DNA of 64,000 bases, taken from positions 42,645,454-42,709,453 of the forward strand of contig NC_030389.2 of the NCBI RefSeq assembly GCF_001625215.2, written 5' to 3'. Source of the stretch: Daucus carota subsp. sativus. Lineage: Eukaryota; Streptophyta; Magnoliopsida; Apiales; Apiaceae. How positions within the stretch are numbered: position 1 is the first letter of the stretch; each line of letters starts with the position of its first letter. Position numbers and translations under genes: made by a program. The notes below the pieces were generated by a model. It did no database searches, was not told where the DNA came from, and worked only from the letters and a program-made list of their open reading frames with translations. This document shows, one piece after another, positions 50,125 through 63,700 of this stretch.

Positions 50125-50664
50125 GATATGTATAATCGTACTATCATCGACTATTGTGGGTATATATTGGGGGTTGCCTTATCATAGCTCTAATCTGAAA
50201 AACATGGGGTGGAGTCCCTGATCCTGAAGGAGGTGCTCCTCTTTCCCATCCTTGAGTATGTTTGGATCTCTGGAACGATTCAAAATCTTGATATTTCTCT
50301 ATACCCAACAGAATTCAATTATTATGCATTCATTTATATTGATCTAAATGAGATACTCTTGATTTAAGAGAAATCAATGAGTACAAATGATAATAAATTT
50401 AAATAATTATAAATCATCGAAAATATAAATATTTTAGAAATTGATTAGCGTGGAATGCCAAAAATGATGCAATTTGAAAAAAGAACATAGAGGTTATTTA
50501 TTTTTTATAAGTTTAACACATAAAAAAACATATAAAATTGCCTCTTCTATTCGTAAATTGATTTATTTCCCATCTTCTCACATAAAAACCCGAAAACAAA
50601 TCACTCAAAAACACCAAAAACTTTCTCTAAAATGATTTTGAGATTACAAATTACAACTTATATT

Positions 50665-51377
50665 GGGGCCGTTTGGGTTAACTTAAAAGAAGTGATTTCT
50701 TACTTATAGTAAAGAAGTGGAGTAGAAGTGAGAAGTAAAGAAGTTAATAAAGTGTTTGGAAAAGAAGCAGAAGCTGTGAGAGAGAAGCTAGCATTCTCAG
50801 CTTTTTAAAAGTGCTTCTATTTCTTTACACAAACGGGTCAAGAGAAGCAGAAGCCAGAAGCAGCTTCTACTTTCTCCTCCATATTAGGGGTGTCAATGGA
50901 TCGGATCTGGATCGGATCAGACATGATCCATATCCTGATCCGTTTAATTTTACCGGATTCGGATTCGGATCGGATTTCAACCGGATTTTTTAGAGTGCGA
51001 TCCATATCCTAATCCGTAGGATCACGGATTTTCGGATCGGAGCTCCGCTCCGTTTATATTTAAAAAAAAAAAAATCTTCACTTATAAAAATTTGTTGGAA
51101 TCACTTATAATAAAAATTTATAAATTCAAAATGTAGTTTTTTAAAATACAAAAATACACTTGTTCAAATATTACAAGTCTTTAATAAATTCCGGGAGTTT
51201 AGGATTGAGAAACACTACGTTAATTTATATATATTACAAATTTTCTAATAAAATATGAGAAACTTAAAATTGAAATAGGTTGTACTAATGCAGTTCAATT
51301 ATCCAAGTTCAAATGCTATTTAATTTTATTTATTTATTTACATATGTAATATCTTAATAGAGTATATATATACACAG

Positions 51378-51426
<49 letters not shown>

Positions 51427-51626
51427 TCGGATCGGATTTTTTTCGGATCGGATCGTATTAAATCCATATCCTATACATATCGGATCAGATATTTTCCGGA
51501 TCGGATTTTTTTCGGATCAGATATTATTTTAGGTGATGCATATCCGCTCCGTTAGCTCTTGGATCGGACCGGGTCGGACCGGATATCCGCTCCATTGACA
51601 CCCCTACTCCATATACCCCAAAGGCC
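50665..51626. mobile_element. MITE, GGGGCCGTTTG family, copy 2, split by a hAT MITE
   Basis: Starts GGGGCCGTTTGGGTTAACTT and aligns with 49898-50124 for about 215 bases. The 3' end (CCCCAAAGGCC) resumes after the nested element at 50885-51606. Confidence 0.65.
50885..51606. mobile_element. hAT MITE with perfect 8-bp target duplication
   Basis: 722 bases, starting TAGGGGTGTCAATGGATCGG and ending in the inverse CTCCATTGACACCCCTA. CTCCATAT flanks it exactly at 50877-50884 and 51607-51614. The arms are filled with CGGATCGGAT-type subrepeats, and the centre includes an (AT)n run near 51389-51424. Non-coding. Confidence 0.92.
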
Positions 51627-51922
51627 AAATCTCTGAATCTGACATGGAGCCCCCACTCCACCAGGCCACCGCAAAAAATCATAAAATAATAATTTAAGCG
51701 GCTTTTCTCATAATTGGAGGGAAATTGAAAACATTTTAAAACCCCAACAACGACACACACAAAAATTAAATAATTTCACACACACACACACACTCGTACG
51801 TTTCGAGTCAATAAAATTACCTCCCCACCCACCGCCCCCTTTTCTATTCGATTATTCCAAAGCCCCCAAAATCAAAACTCTTTCAATCTCTTTCTCATCA
51901 TTTCTCATTTCTAGGGTTTGAA

Positions 51923-54900
51923 ATGTCGGAGAATTTAGGGCACGATTTCAACTTGCCGGACGCGATTCTATCGGTGATTCCCACGGATCCGTACGATCAG
52001 CTCGATTTAGCTCGCAAGATAACGTCGATGGCGATTGCGTCACGCGTGTCGAACCTCGAGAGCGAGACGGGGAGGTTGAGACAGAGCTTGAGTGAGAAGG
52101 ACAGGGTGATTGCGCAGCTGGAGGAGAAGGTTGCGGTGCTTGAAGATGCGTGTCAGGATGCGCAAGTGCAGCTCAGAGTCACTACGGAAGATAATGTAGA
52201 ATTCTCTCTTGATTTTGTGTTTGTTTTTGTTGATTTTGGTTTTGGTGGTGGTTTTTAGTTTAATTGATTGTGTTTGTGGTTTGATGAAGATGAGATTGTC
52301 GAGGGAGCGGGATTCGTTTGCGATGACTGCCAAGAAGTTGAGTCGCGATTTAGCAAAGGTGAGAAATTTTGATGTTTATGAATTACGAGGGAGTTATTTT
52401 AGGTGTTTATTTGTAATGAATGTGATAGAGGAATTTGTGGTGAATTTGATGGTTATTGTATGATGAATTGTTTCTGATTGGAATTATTAAGGTTCGTGTA
52501 ATGAAAAATTACGGATGTTGTTGATGGTGTTTTTTGGAGTGCCTTGTGCTGATGTGGATGGGAAATATATTAGTTTTGTGCCGGACTTGTGTTTTTCCTT
52601 TGCGATTTTGGAAATTACCATCAGTTCATATCAAGTGTTTAGATAGATTTTAGGTTTATAAATGGAAATCCTGTGTGAATGATTGTTATACATGGTATTT
52701 ATAATTTTGTTTAGTAAGGGTTTTCTTCGGAACCCTTTTTTGCGCTCGATGTTTTGGATTTAAGAAGAGAAAACTGTATTTGCTGTTGTGTATACAATTG
52801 TGAATGTCTGGCTAATAAGTTCTAGCAACTACAGCTTTTTTTTGGTTGTTTTATATAGTAGAGGGTGCTGCATTCATGCTTAGCATGCTTTCCTTGTCGT
52901 TGTAGCTAAAATATCTTTTTTTTTATACTCCTTCTGTTTGGAACTGATAGACATATTAGTTTTGTTTAAAAGTTCCATAAAATTAGACGTTTTAGTTTAT
53001 TAAAGCACATGCTGTATTTATACATGAAAAACTTTCCCCTTATTACCCTCGCATTAACTAGAATGAATGCGCGTGTTTTTATTTAGGCACATTAAATACA
53101 AGGTTATATAAGTAAAAACATAACAATAACAACTCTTTTATGGTGTATTCATTAGCTCTCATTGGTTTGTGTAAAATGGTCCGAACCTGTAAACCAATAT
53201 TTAGTGTAACACCTGGGACTTGCTTTCCTTTTGGCAGTTGGAGACATTCAAAAGACAATTGATGCAGTCACTAAGTGAAGATGATTCATCTGTAAGGACA
53301 TTCTGACATCTCAGAACTTCAGTTATCTTTCTCTTATAGTTCCAATTCCTCTATCCTTGTTAAATATCTTAATACTTATCATCAGCAGTTTATTTATATA
53401 ACCATTGTGCTAATATGCTTATGGTCTTCCCATTAGCAAGCTGAAACTGTTGACATCGAGACTTGTGAACAAATTCCCAAAGCCTATCCTATTACAGGTA
53501 AATCATTTGAGATTTTTTTTATGATATAAAGTAGCTGCTATGTTTATATTACATTTTGCAAAATTGTTTTTATCAAGCCGTTATCTTGTAGGAAACATGG
53601 TATTATAAAATTGTGTATTCACTATTTGAAACATAGCCTAAATTATAATCTTTTGGTGGAGCTAATTACAATCCATTTAGAATTCTAATTTACTCCTTGG
53701 TAAATCTTGTTAAGAAGGATTTGGATAGGTAGGGGACCTTGTTAACTCTAACTTTTTATTCTATCAGAAGGATCGAGTGTTACTACAGTCTAGTTCCAGA
53801 AAGATATGGAAACGTACAATCTATACTCTATAGGCATGTGAACCCAATATAAAATGAATTTAATTGAGTAACTCACTGGCCATATTATGGACTAAATTTT
53901 TGGATTCCTTCTTGGTCATCTGGTAGTCACTGTTATTATAATTATGCTCCTCACTTTACAGAGGTGACTAATGGCTACAAGATACAACGTTCTATAAGCG
54001 GATCTACAGATAGTAGCACCATAACTGATGGTACCTGCCGCCATTTCAGCGTTTTTTCTTAACAAATAGTCTGGCATTATTTTCTCTTTTATTTTAATGA
54101 ACCAGCGTACATTTTGGATAACAGCCTTGATGCAAACTGGCCAAAGAGCAATTAGTCCATATATCACACCCCGGCTTACTCCGACTGCTACTCCAAAAGT
54201 ATATTCTACAAATGGGTCACCTAGAAGGTATTCATCTATCGAATCTCCTCAGACAACCTCTGGGGCCACTTCACCAACAAAATCGCTGTATGATGGACGG
54301 GCATCACTCTCTTCTTGGTACCCATCAAGCCAACAATCATCAGCTGCAAGTTCACCTCCTCGTGGTCGTTCTACAACAGGTGTCTGTAGTTTATGTTTTC
54401 GTTTTATGTTTCAGCTAGTGCTAATTCTAAGGAGCTTAATGTACTAGATGTTGATCTGTGGTGATCCAGTTGTTTTTTATTTTCCACTTATCTACATCCC
54501 CTCTTTCAGTAATCAAAGTTTTTAAATTTAAAACTGCAAGGCAGCTACCTGTTATTAAAAGTACCATTTGATATAATTTACTAAAATGTAAAATTTTGTC
54601 TCCTTTAAATTGGTTACATAGCTTTGTTTCTGTTGTATCTAATCTCTTTTGTGATTTAATTTTTTTAGCACGCCCTCCTCGGATTGATGGAAAGGAGTTC
54701 TTCAGGCAAGCTAGGTTAGTTACCATTATTATTCTGCTAATTGCTAGTCAATATATCCAGATGTTAGTCATTATCTGGATATTACATAATGAATATCATG
54801 TTAGTTCATACTTCATTAATGATATTGGTCCAGAGTGACCAAAGCTGTATCAAAATGTCTGTTTGATCCCTATATTGTAATCAAAGCAAACATAACAGAT

Positions 54901-55510
54901 TCTATATAATTTATCATGCATTTGACCTGATCATTGGAGCCAGACATTTTAGTCGAGTAGCAAAAATTATTGATTTTAGTTCCTCTTTCATGGTAGGTGT
55001 GTCCTGCAGTATTATTCTGTTCAATTTCTATTATGCTAATCTAGATTTAGGTTATTGCAAAATTTTAAATGACGGCCTAATAACGTTCTGTTGAATTTTT
55101 TGTTCTAAAGTATTGTAGGTTGATACTCTGATCTTTTTAATGGTTTATTAAATAATTTGTGAACAAAGTGAAATTAAATCTTAGAACTGGAAAGTTATTG
55201 TTTGATACTATGATTGACTGTTTAATGATGTGGATCCAGGAGTCGTTTGTCCTATGAACAGTTTAGTGCTTTCCTCGCAAACATAAAGGAACTTAATGCT
55301 CAAAAGCAAACTCGTGAGGTGCTTACTGAACTTGAGATCTACCATTTTATATGCCTGGTAGAAATTTGTCTATTTTCACAAAATAAACCGACAAGTATAT
55401 TTATGTTCTTGTTTCAGGAAACACTGAGAAAGGCAGAAGAGATTTTCGGAGCAGATAATAAAGATCTTTATTTGCTTTTTCAAGGATTACTTAATCGCAA
55501 TACCAAGTAA
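51923..55510 (+). CDS. Orthologue of Arabidopsis At4g15545 (coiled-coil protein)
   Basis: Nine exons: 51923-52195, 52290-52358, 53238-53291, 53437-53497, 53962-54030, 54125-54379, 54669-54714, 55240-55318 and 55418-55510. They sum to 999 bases and 332 residues, the family length. The N-terminus FNLPDAILSVIPTDPYDQLD and the following ARKITSMAIASRV are near-invariant in this family. Residues about 40-115 form a coiled coil with heptads. The middle is Ser/Thr/Pro-rich (SPYITPRLTPTATP, GSPRRYSS, SSWYPSSQQSSA), and the C-terminus has PPRIDGKEFFRQARSRLSYE and the ending GLLNRNTK. Exon 6 starts at ACAG before 54125, because the nearer CAG at 54105 breaks the frame. Molecular function is not established as far as I know. 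Confidence 0.9.
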
Positions 55511-56223
55511 TCTTTTCTGTTTTAGCTATTCTTTTTTTGAGAAATTCTTGTTATCATTGATTACTCGACTACATTTCTTACTTTTGGTTCGGTCTTTTCC
55601 TTCTGTCCAAAACTTATATACTCCTGTTTTGTACATATGTTTCAGGAGTTGATTTGGAGGCTTATGAGAAACCGTATAATTCTGTGTCAAACAAGCTAAA
55701 GGGCAACTTAAGGCTAGAATTATAATATTATGCTTCAATAGGAAGATGTATATCAAGGCTTTATGAACTTGTTTGCTACATTAGTTACTGGATTAGTTTT
55801 GTGAGATACTGATGTCTCGCCCCTTATGAGATACTGAATGGCTCTAGCATGACTATGCTTTATTTGTGGAGCTTCATGTAAATTAGAATTCTTCTCAAGT
55901 CATATTCAAGTGTTTGTGTGAATTCTTTGACTTGCATGGTGCCATGGTGGAGATTTTTGCTAAATACATGAAGGGAAGGAATTGTTTTGGTATTAATGCC
56001 TGGTTCGTCATCTAGGCAATTGAAGCAATGAATGAAACGCTACATCTCGTATTATTTACTGATGCAACATTTTATTAAAGAGTACAATGTCAAGGAACCA
56101 AACTCTCAGGCCAAAGCTCAGCACCCACAGTTGAAACATGACTGTGAGGGAGGGCTGGCAATTTCGGTTATCGGATTGGGTTCGGGTAGGGTTGACAGTT
56201 GCGGGTTAAACTTTTGTCCCAAC
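55511..56223. other. 3' flank of the At4g15545-like gene
   Basis: Probably 3' untranslated sequence at first, then spacer. The stretch at 56155-56215 (GGCAATTTCGG and GGGTTCGGGTAGGG) looks like a fragment of a repeat. No gene seen. Confidence 0.5.
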
Positions 56224-56554
56224 TAGAGATGTTCAAAAAATCAAAAATCTGAAATCCGATCTCATCTGGAAAAAAATCTGAAAAACTCGATCTGAAAAAA
56301 ATCCGGTCTGGTCCGGCTCGGTCCGAGGGCCTAAAACACGTCCGAGGGCCTAAAACAGATCTAGTATTTTCAAAAAATCCAAATTTTTAAAAATCCGGAC
56401 TTTTTATAACTAAACCAGGCTTAGTATTTTCGGAAAAGCCCAGCCTGGCTCGGCCCGATTTTTAAAAAAGTCCGGCCCGATCTGGTCTTAAAAAAATCCG
56501 GATTTTTTTGGCCCAGTATGGATCTGGCCCGAACAGATTTTTTGTGCATCTCTA
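56224..56554. mobile_element. hAT-like MITE (TAGAGATG ends)
   Basis: Starts TAGAGATGTTCAAAAAATC and ends in the inverse GATTTTTTGTGCATCTCTA. The flanks GTCCCAAC and ACCCCAAC agree at six of eight positions. The interior has many AAAAATCCGG and CCCGATCTGG subrepeats. Confidence 0.65.
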
Positions 56555-57478
56555 ACCCCAACCCTATCTAGATAATAAAAAATTTGGATATGAATTATGA
56601 TTGTTCGATTTTTTTCCAGATGATGATGATTAACGATATGTAGATGTTTGGATGTTGATGGATAGCCACCATCCTTATTTTTGTGAAATCTTGATTAGTT
56701 ATTAATAACTTTCTTAAAACTCTTTATTAAGTTGTTATGATATGAGAGGTGGAAATATATTTTGTTTTTAACAAAATTTAATTGATTTCATAATTTTTTT
56801 TAAAAAAATTAATTTTTTATACTATGTGTAGCGGGCAAAAAACCTAGCCTGGTGGTGTATTATGTGAATTATGAGCGGCAGTAGTTACTAGTTAGGATGG
56901 TAAGTGCAAATCTAATATTCAAATCTTGAAGTATCTAGTAAATTTATGAAATATTTTATATATTTTTAAATTTGATGAAACATTTTTATAATCTTAAATG
57001 ATGAAAAAAATGTTAATTATATTTTATTTCCAACGTGCCTATCTTTGTATTTGCCGTGAGAAAATCCATTGAGATTGAGATTGAGGGCGAGTAAAGATTG
57101 ATAATTAAAAAGATCATCAAAGTAGTCCGTAAAAGGGCCTTCACAGTTATTCACCAACATTTTATTGTGAGAGGGTGCCCGTTTTCACCTAAAATATGAG
57201 GGGAGTATTAATTAGGGGAGGTAAAATTTGACCTGACCATCGACAAAAATTTGACTCATAAAGTACGGATTTTGATGTGAGTATAATCTATTTGGATTAA
57301 AAAGACAATTTTTTTATTTTTTTATTACTAAAAATATATCTATTAATAAATTATTATGATCGGGTTGAGTTCGGGATACGAAATAACACATGCCGGATTC
57401 GGGTTAGATATTCAGACCTATTAAAATTTCGGATCTAGATTGGGTCAAATTTCTAACTTGTATTTGGCCTGTTAAGTT
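56555..57478. other. AT-rich intergenic DNA
   Basis: Contains GGATTCGGGTTAGATATTC-type repeat fragments near 57390. No gene or complete element seen. Confidence 0.5.
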
Positions 57479-58130
57479 TTGTTTTGGGCCATCGCGTACG
57501 ACCTTTCATGGTCCAAAACCCTAATGTGTGTATATATAACCCCTCGTAAACATCACATCCGCCGCAAAACTTCTCTTATATCTGATAAAACAATCTATAT
57601 CATATATACTCAACACATGTTACTTGTTATTCATGATATCATTTGTAAATTCTTGCCTCAAATTTGAGACTGTACTTCAATTGTGGATGAAATTTTTTAC
57701 TATAAGATCAACCCTGGCGAGATGGTTTCTTATTCATGTAAGTATTTCATATTTGTTGGTAAGATATGGTCTCTTATATCAGTTCATAAAAGAGCATTCA
57801 TAATCATATTGAAATAATTCAATAAACATGTTACAAATTTGTTATATATGTTAATATATCATCTATAACCATGTTGAAGTATTTGGGCTATTTCAGATCA
57901 AAATGGATGTTTTTATAATTCATTTCTTATGATTTTTTTTCTATTTTAATAGTTTTATTTTTAGATCTTATTATTACAAGGCTAATTTATATCTTAGTGG
58001 GCAGATTTTTCACATAGAAGTACAGAACTTTGTAATACTTGTATTATTGTTGGATCCATTTGTAAAGCAATGAAGATGATGCTCCAGTTCAACACTATCA
58101 TTGATAAAGTTCACATGGGTAAGTGAAGAT
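57479..58130 (+). pseudogene. Second copy of the 5' part of the Agenet-type relic
   Basis: Matches 43810-44425: the same GACCTTTCATGGTCC, an AACCCTAA/AAACCCTAAT motif, TATATATAA, the AATTGTGGATGAA region and a second exon (STELCNTCIIVGSICKAM) ending at a GTAAGTG donor near 58119. A one-base difference shifts the first exon relative to the copy at 44 kb. No Agenet module follows here. The two copies share promoter-like and exon sequence, so the duplication was of genomic DNA. Confidence 0.55.
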
Positions 58131-59800
58131 TTGACATGTACTGATTTTGTATATAGTTCATTTATCATTTAATTATATGTTATGTGGTACCTCAGAAGAA
58201 GGCAAGATATGCCATTTCTGGATGGCTCATATATATTTGAGCATATTTTCTTTTGTGAACTTCTGTATGACCCTTAGAGCACAGAGCCGTCAAGTAGAGC
58301 CCTTAAACAGGTATTATTTCCTTACCAACAGTCTATGAATCTTTGTGGCATTTTAATAGCTTATTTTGTTATCTTTATTATACTTGATATCTAACATGTA
58401 CATTCTTCATGTTGCGGTCAGTTGCCAGTTCATATCAAGCTAACTGGATCACAGGAGAAAGTGTTGAATAATGCTACAACTCATAGGACATCAAGGAGCT
58501 ACAGAATCTTAATAATTTGTCGAAGAACTGAGCAGGGTTATGATTTTGATTCTTGCCGCTATGCATTCAGTTTTAATATTGGATAAAATTCAAGACTTCC
58601 TTTTCTGATCTATGTTTTGTGTTATTTTTTGTGGTAGTCCATAAAAATATCCAAAACCTCCGGGACAAATTTTGTTAAATTACAACTACTAAGCATTCAC
58701 AAACAAGTTGACAGACATACAAATAACATATACTTAAAAAAATTACTCATATTCTTTCATCAAAACGGATAGCTAAAAATTCAGGTTCCCAACTTATACA
58801 AAATTACAGCTGAGCACATATGAGATTGGTCAAGCCTTATTAGCTACATAACTGCCTAATCAATGTGCTCATAAAAAAATGACCACGAGCAGAGCAAGAG
58901 TGGGCAAATAGAAGCTTTAATATTCAAATTCGTCTAGCATAATATATTGTTCGACATTACTCATTTGCATTCAGCAAGACAAACATTATATTGCTAGTAT
59001 CTAGTTTTCAAAAGAAATGAGCTGGTAAGCTCAACAATTGTATGCTAAAATCAACAACACAACCATAAGCAATAATGACAAATCACTTGTGATTTAAGAA
59101 AAGGTTTTATACAACACGTGTTAATAACAAAATCAAACACATAATCGTTAATTTTTCTCAAGCATAGATATTTAGAACACAAGTCCGGTCCAGTGTCTAG
59201 TGAAAAGAATACACACAGACATTTGTAGACATTTGTTTACAAAGTAGAAGCAGAATTACACCTAATAATGAGTTAGTAAACAGTTGCTGACACAACAATT
59301 TTATACCATCTTCATCTTCTGACAATTGAAGCAATGATACAACATTTGCATACAACATTTAATCACCTTAAATTACGTGCAAAAAGTAAAAGTGACAACC
59401 CAAAAGGGACGGAGGGAGTAGATTATATCATTTATTATCTATATGACTAATTATCCTGTAATATTTACATATTATATTCTGGATTGTCAATGACATGAAA
59501 TTGTATTATTTTATCTCTTCTAGTCTTAATTATCTACGTTATGTTTTGTTTAATTTATTTTTTCAAGGATTTTGTAATGTAAAAGGGTTTTTATTTTTGT
59601 CACATTAACTTTTAATATTTAATTTAAGTAACATCTTATTGTCAATTTTCCAATTATGATTTTAAGAGTGTAATAAGAGTATCAATTAAAAGATGTATAT
59701 AGATAAAAGACAAAATTATTTGATATTGAATGAATGAGTTTGACTATTAAATTTAGGGATTTCTTTAAAATCTCAAGTAACGATAAAAGGGAAAAGCCCT
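58131..59800. other. Intergenic DNA
   Basis: A possible further exon (LPVHIKLTGSQEKVL, after a TGCGGTCAG acceptor-like motif near 58420) could belong to the relic upstream, but I do not recognise it. A solitary GGGACGGAGGGAGTA MITE end is at about 59406-59420. Otherwise nothing. Confidence 0.4.
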
Positions 59801-60062
59801 ATTAGTTAACTGCCGCCGGTGCTACTTCCTTACTTAGTCAAATACCCTGATCTATTCATTCAAGAAAAGAAGATAGTGATTTGGCTAACCTCAGGTACCT
59901 TCCCCCAATCGAACTATCGTGCGTGACACATACCTGCCGATTCCATATAAGCGTATTTCACTCATTGCTATTAGTGGAAGAATGCCCTCAAAGTCCCTCA
60001 AATGCGGTTGCCTTGAACGAATCCCATTCGTAGTTCTGAATAAACCTCCCAATTCTCCGCCG
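59800..60062. other. Higher-GC segment, possibly organelle-derived
   Basis: About 260 bases (from GCCGCCGGTGCTACTTCC to CAATTCTCCGCCGG) have a base composition and style unlike the AT-rich flanks, with few homopolymers, as in plant mitochondrial DNA. No gene can be named from it. The attribution is a guess from composition. Confidence 0.3.
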
Positions 60063-60176
60063 GTTAAATTAAAATTTTCAATATTAGAATATTGATGTAA
60101 GAAAACAAATTTGAATTTTTAAATTGTAAGACTCTTAAAAATAACAACTCAATGTGTACTAATTATTGTTCTCTAA

Positions 60177-60527
60177 GAGCAAGTCCAAGAGATGCCTACT
60201 TGTCCCAACTCATTATTTAACACATTTGATGAAAAATGTTGATCCAACAATGTCATATGATGCCTTATATCCAGAACAAGCTCTTCAAACTTTATTAACA
60301 TGGCACCTCTCTCCTTGCACTATCCTATATTTTAAAATAAAATTTACTCACTCTCTTTCTCTACTTTGTATTGTGTTTTAATGATGAAAGAGAATCTCTA
60401 ATAATAAAATATTAAACATATATTAAAAATAAGGGAGTTGAACTTAGATAAACATGTCCTAAATCACTAAAACATCATATTTTATATTACATCTCGAGTT
60501 TCAACCAGGATACCGCTGGACTTGCTC
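60177..60527. mobile_element. Tourist-like MITE (GAGCAAGTCC ends)
   Basis: Starts GAGCAAGTCCAAGAGATGCC and ends in the inverse GGACTTGCTC, flanked by TAA and TGA. Related in its ends to the element at 23198-23512. Non-coding. Confidence 0.6.
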
Positions 60528-60765
60528 TGATACACACAAGCACGCTCCAAACTTACAATAGCTCCCACATGCAAATCACATATTAAAATTATATAATTTT
60601 ATTTTTAAAAAAATAACAATGATTACGACCAGTTGGTCCTAAAAATCAAAATTATTACACAACACAATGCCGCTCAAAACTTTAAATTCAAATTATCCCC
60701 AACACACATAAAGCTGTCCTCACTTCCTTCACTCCCAAATCCAAATCACCAGGATTCAATCTCGA

Positions 60766-63700
60766 ATGTCGACTCGATACCCTTCTTTCTCCACTTCTCG
60801 ATCTTCCGGCCAATCCGACCCCTCCTCATCCACCGAGCTCAAATCCAAACCACATTCCTCCTCACTCAAACGTCTCGTATCCGGTCCCACCGATGCTCCC
60901 CAATTGCCGTCCCGGGCGTTGTCGAAACCCAAGAAAGATCAGAGCTTGGGCGCAATGGTGAAGAAGCTGATGGAGAAAAAGCCGAAAGGGGGTGTGGGGA
61001 GGGAGCAGCGAGGAGGGCTTTTTGTCGCGGCGGAGATTTTGAAGGAGGATTTGAAGAAGAGTGGGAAGAAAGGGGGAGGATTTGGTGGGGGGTTGGGGAA
61101 GAAGTTGTTTGGGAAGGGGATTGAAGGGGAGAAAGTTAAGGCCTTGACGGAAGTGAAGGCGAATACGCGGAGTTTGGGGATGGTGTTGAGGAGTGAGAGG
61201 GAGCTTTTGAGTCAGAATAAGGATTTGGAGTTGGAGATTGTGGAACTTAAGTTGATTGTCGAGGAGAGAAATCGAGAGGTACTCGTATTCTTTTTTACTA
61301 ATTTGGTACTTAAGATGCACATTTTTAAATTTATTGATGAGTTTGATGATTATTGAGTTTGAGAAATGGAAATTGATGGATATATATGATGGTACTATTC
61401 TATGTTACTAATTGAATGCGTATAATTTGTCATGTTTGTTGGTGTTATTTTTATCAATATTAAGGATTGGTAAGTTTTGTAACTGATTTGGTTAATGTCC
61501 CAAGCTTTATTATTGTATCCTTTTGGTTTTTGAAAGCTTTAGTTATAGTTGAGAGACAATTTTTCTCATTTGGTTTTGTGTCGTGAAGTGTTACACATAG
61601 ATGTTAAAGTTTAGTTGAAGTCTTTATATTTGATAAGCTGTTTAGCTGATTGATGGATTTAAGTAAAAAACATTACACACGCACACACATTTACTTTTTA
61701 ACGTGTTGATGAGTTTCATGATTTTAGAATTCAAGAATTAGAAAGTATGAAAAATATGTCTTGCCAATGAGCACAGCCTTGTTGTAGTTTTTTGGTTGTC
61801 GGTATCATGCTGAAATGAAGTATTAGAAGGACATGATTTCCTGGTTTTAGATTTGGGAACTCTTCATTTGTAATTGTTAAGTAAGTTAACAGCAATTACT
61901 TGTGCATTGTAGGTTGAGAAGTTAAAGGATTTGTGTTTAAAGCAAAGGGAAGAGATCAAGTCGTTAAAGACTGCCATTCTGTTCCCTGATGTTATAGGTT
62001 CACAACTTCAGGATCTTTTGGAGATGCAGGGTTCTGAACTAAAACAGGCAAAACATCTTATCCCGAGTTTGCAGAGGCAGGTCACCTCTCTTACTGGCCA
62101 ACTACACTTTCTTGCTGAGGATCTCAAAGAGGTATTTAGTATTTAATTTAATTTATTCCTGAAATAGCAAACCAATGTTCAAATTCTAACACCAATTGTA
62201 GTCATTTGTGGAGCTTTTTGTGGGTTAGGTCATGTTTCCTCTAGATTATTGGATTAAAATTTAAAAAGACATGTTGCGTGCTTGTTTTGCATCATTTTCT
62301 CATATTCTTAGAATATGTGAACTGGGCAAACTTAGATGTGATGATGTGAATAGTAATGATTATTGTTGATGTTTACTGTTATCTCCTAAATTTATTAAAT
62401 TGAAGTTTTTCTTTAATTTGATCAGAGAGTTTTGACGGGAACAACTATGTAATCCCCTACTTAAAGTGATTTCTTTAGATCACTTCCTTGTCTTGGTTTT
62501 ATGTTTCAAACTTGTTTGTAGGAATTAGTAACATGTTTGATCTCTACTTGTTTGCTTAATTGCAGACTTCTTTGTGCAAATGATCCCTAAATAGCTTAGA
62601 ATTGTATTTATTGATCGGTTGACTATGAAACTCTTCAACCACAGGCTAGGAACTTGTTAATTCGAGGATATTGACTTCTTTCACATCACATGTGCACAAA
62701 CTATTGTTGCTAATTTGCTATGCTCTTGTGTGCAGATAAAAACTGAATAGTTTGCAGTATATCCAAAAAATTCATTATAGTATATCTGCGTATCTATTAG
62801 ATATGCAGTGAAGTGTAGCGCTTATTACTAAATCTGTTTACATCTGTGTATCAACTGCAGTGCTTTGTTAATTGATCTAAATGAGGCATATGACAAATGT
62901 TTGTGAAAAATATCATTTCTGATCAGGTAAAGGCAGAGAGAAATTCTTCCAGAGAATGGTACGATGAAGATGATAGTCCTCCAAGGACACCATTGAATGA
63001 TCAAGAACCAGCAGCTAATTCTCTGGTAATTCCTTATTAAAAGAATATGCCAATTATTTATCACATGCTACAGTTTCTGTTGTTTCACAAGTTCATTATT
63101 CTCTGTGTAAACACTTTATTGTTATGTAAAAGTATTCTTCCCCTTGCAGAGAAAGAGCATAGTAATGCATAATTCATTTTTGATGTCTTTATGTTGCTAA
63201 TTAAACTTACTCACTTCTCTAGTTCATGTTAAGCACTCCTCAAGTCTGCATTTCAGCAAACTACCACATGCCTCTAAGTCCAAGCATAAGGAAGCTTGAG
63301 GTTTTAAACACTGATAACAAGAAAGAGGAGATGACTAGATAAGTAATACTAGTAATTGCTACTATAAAGCCTACTGGTTCTCACATAAAGAAAAGACAAT
63401 GAAATTGCATCTAAGACCATTTTGTTGCATGTGTTTTCGTGGCCTATTCCCCCTGTAAATGCAATGTGCAGTGAGATATGGTCCCCTATTACTAGTTAAT
63501 GTTGCGCAATATGAGATTGAGTTCATAGTCTATTGTTCACTTTCTATTTTTGTTAGGCAAGGTAAATTAGAAGAAATATCTAGATACTCACGCACACATG
63601 TGTTTTCAAACCCTCGACCAAAGGACGATGGATATCCGCTAGGCTACGTCTTCAGATATTTTTAACATCTATTCTAATATTTGTAGATTGTTCTGTAGTA

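Noticed and set aside
52040-52333. 97-codon minus-strand frame over exon 1-2 of the At4g15545-like gene
   Set aside because: Antisense shadow crossing a splice junction of a well-supported gene.
56850-56935. Possible SINE (TAGCCTGGTGG followed by TTCAAATCTTG)
   Set aside because: The distance between the A-box-like and B-box-like motifs is about 80 bases, too long for a tRNA-derived head, and no ends are visible.
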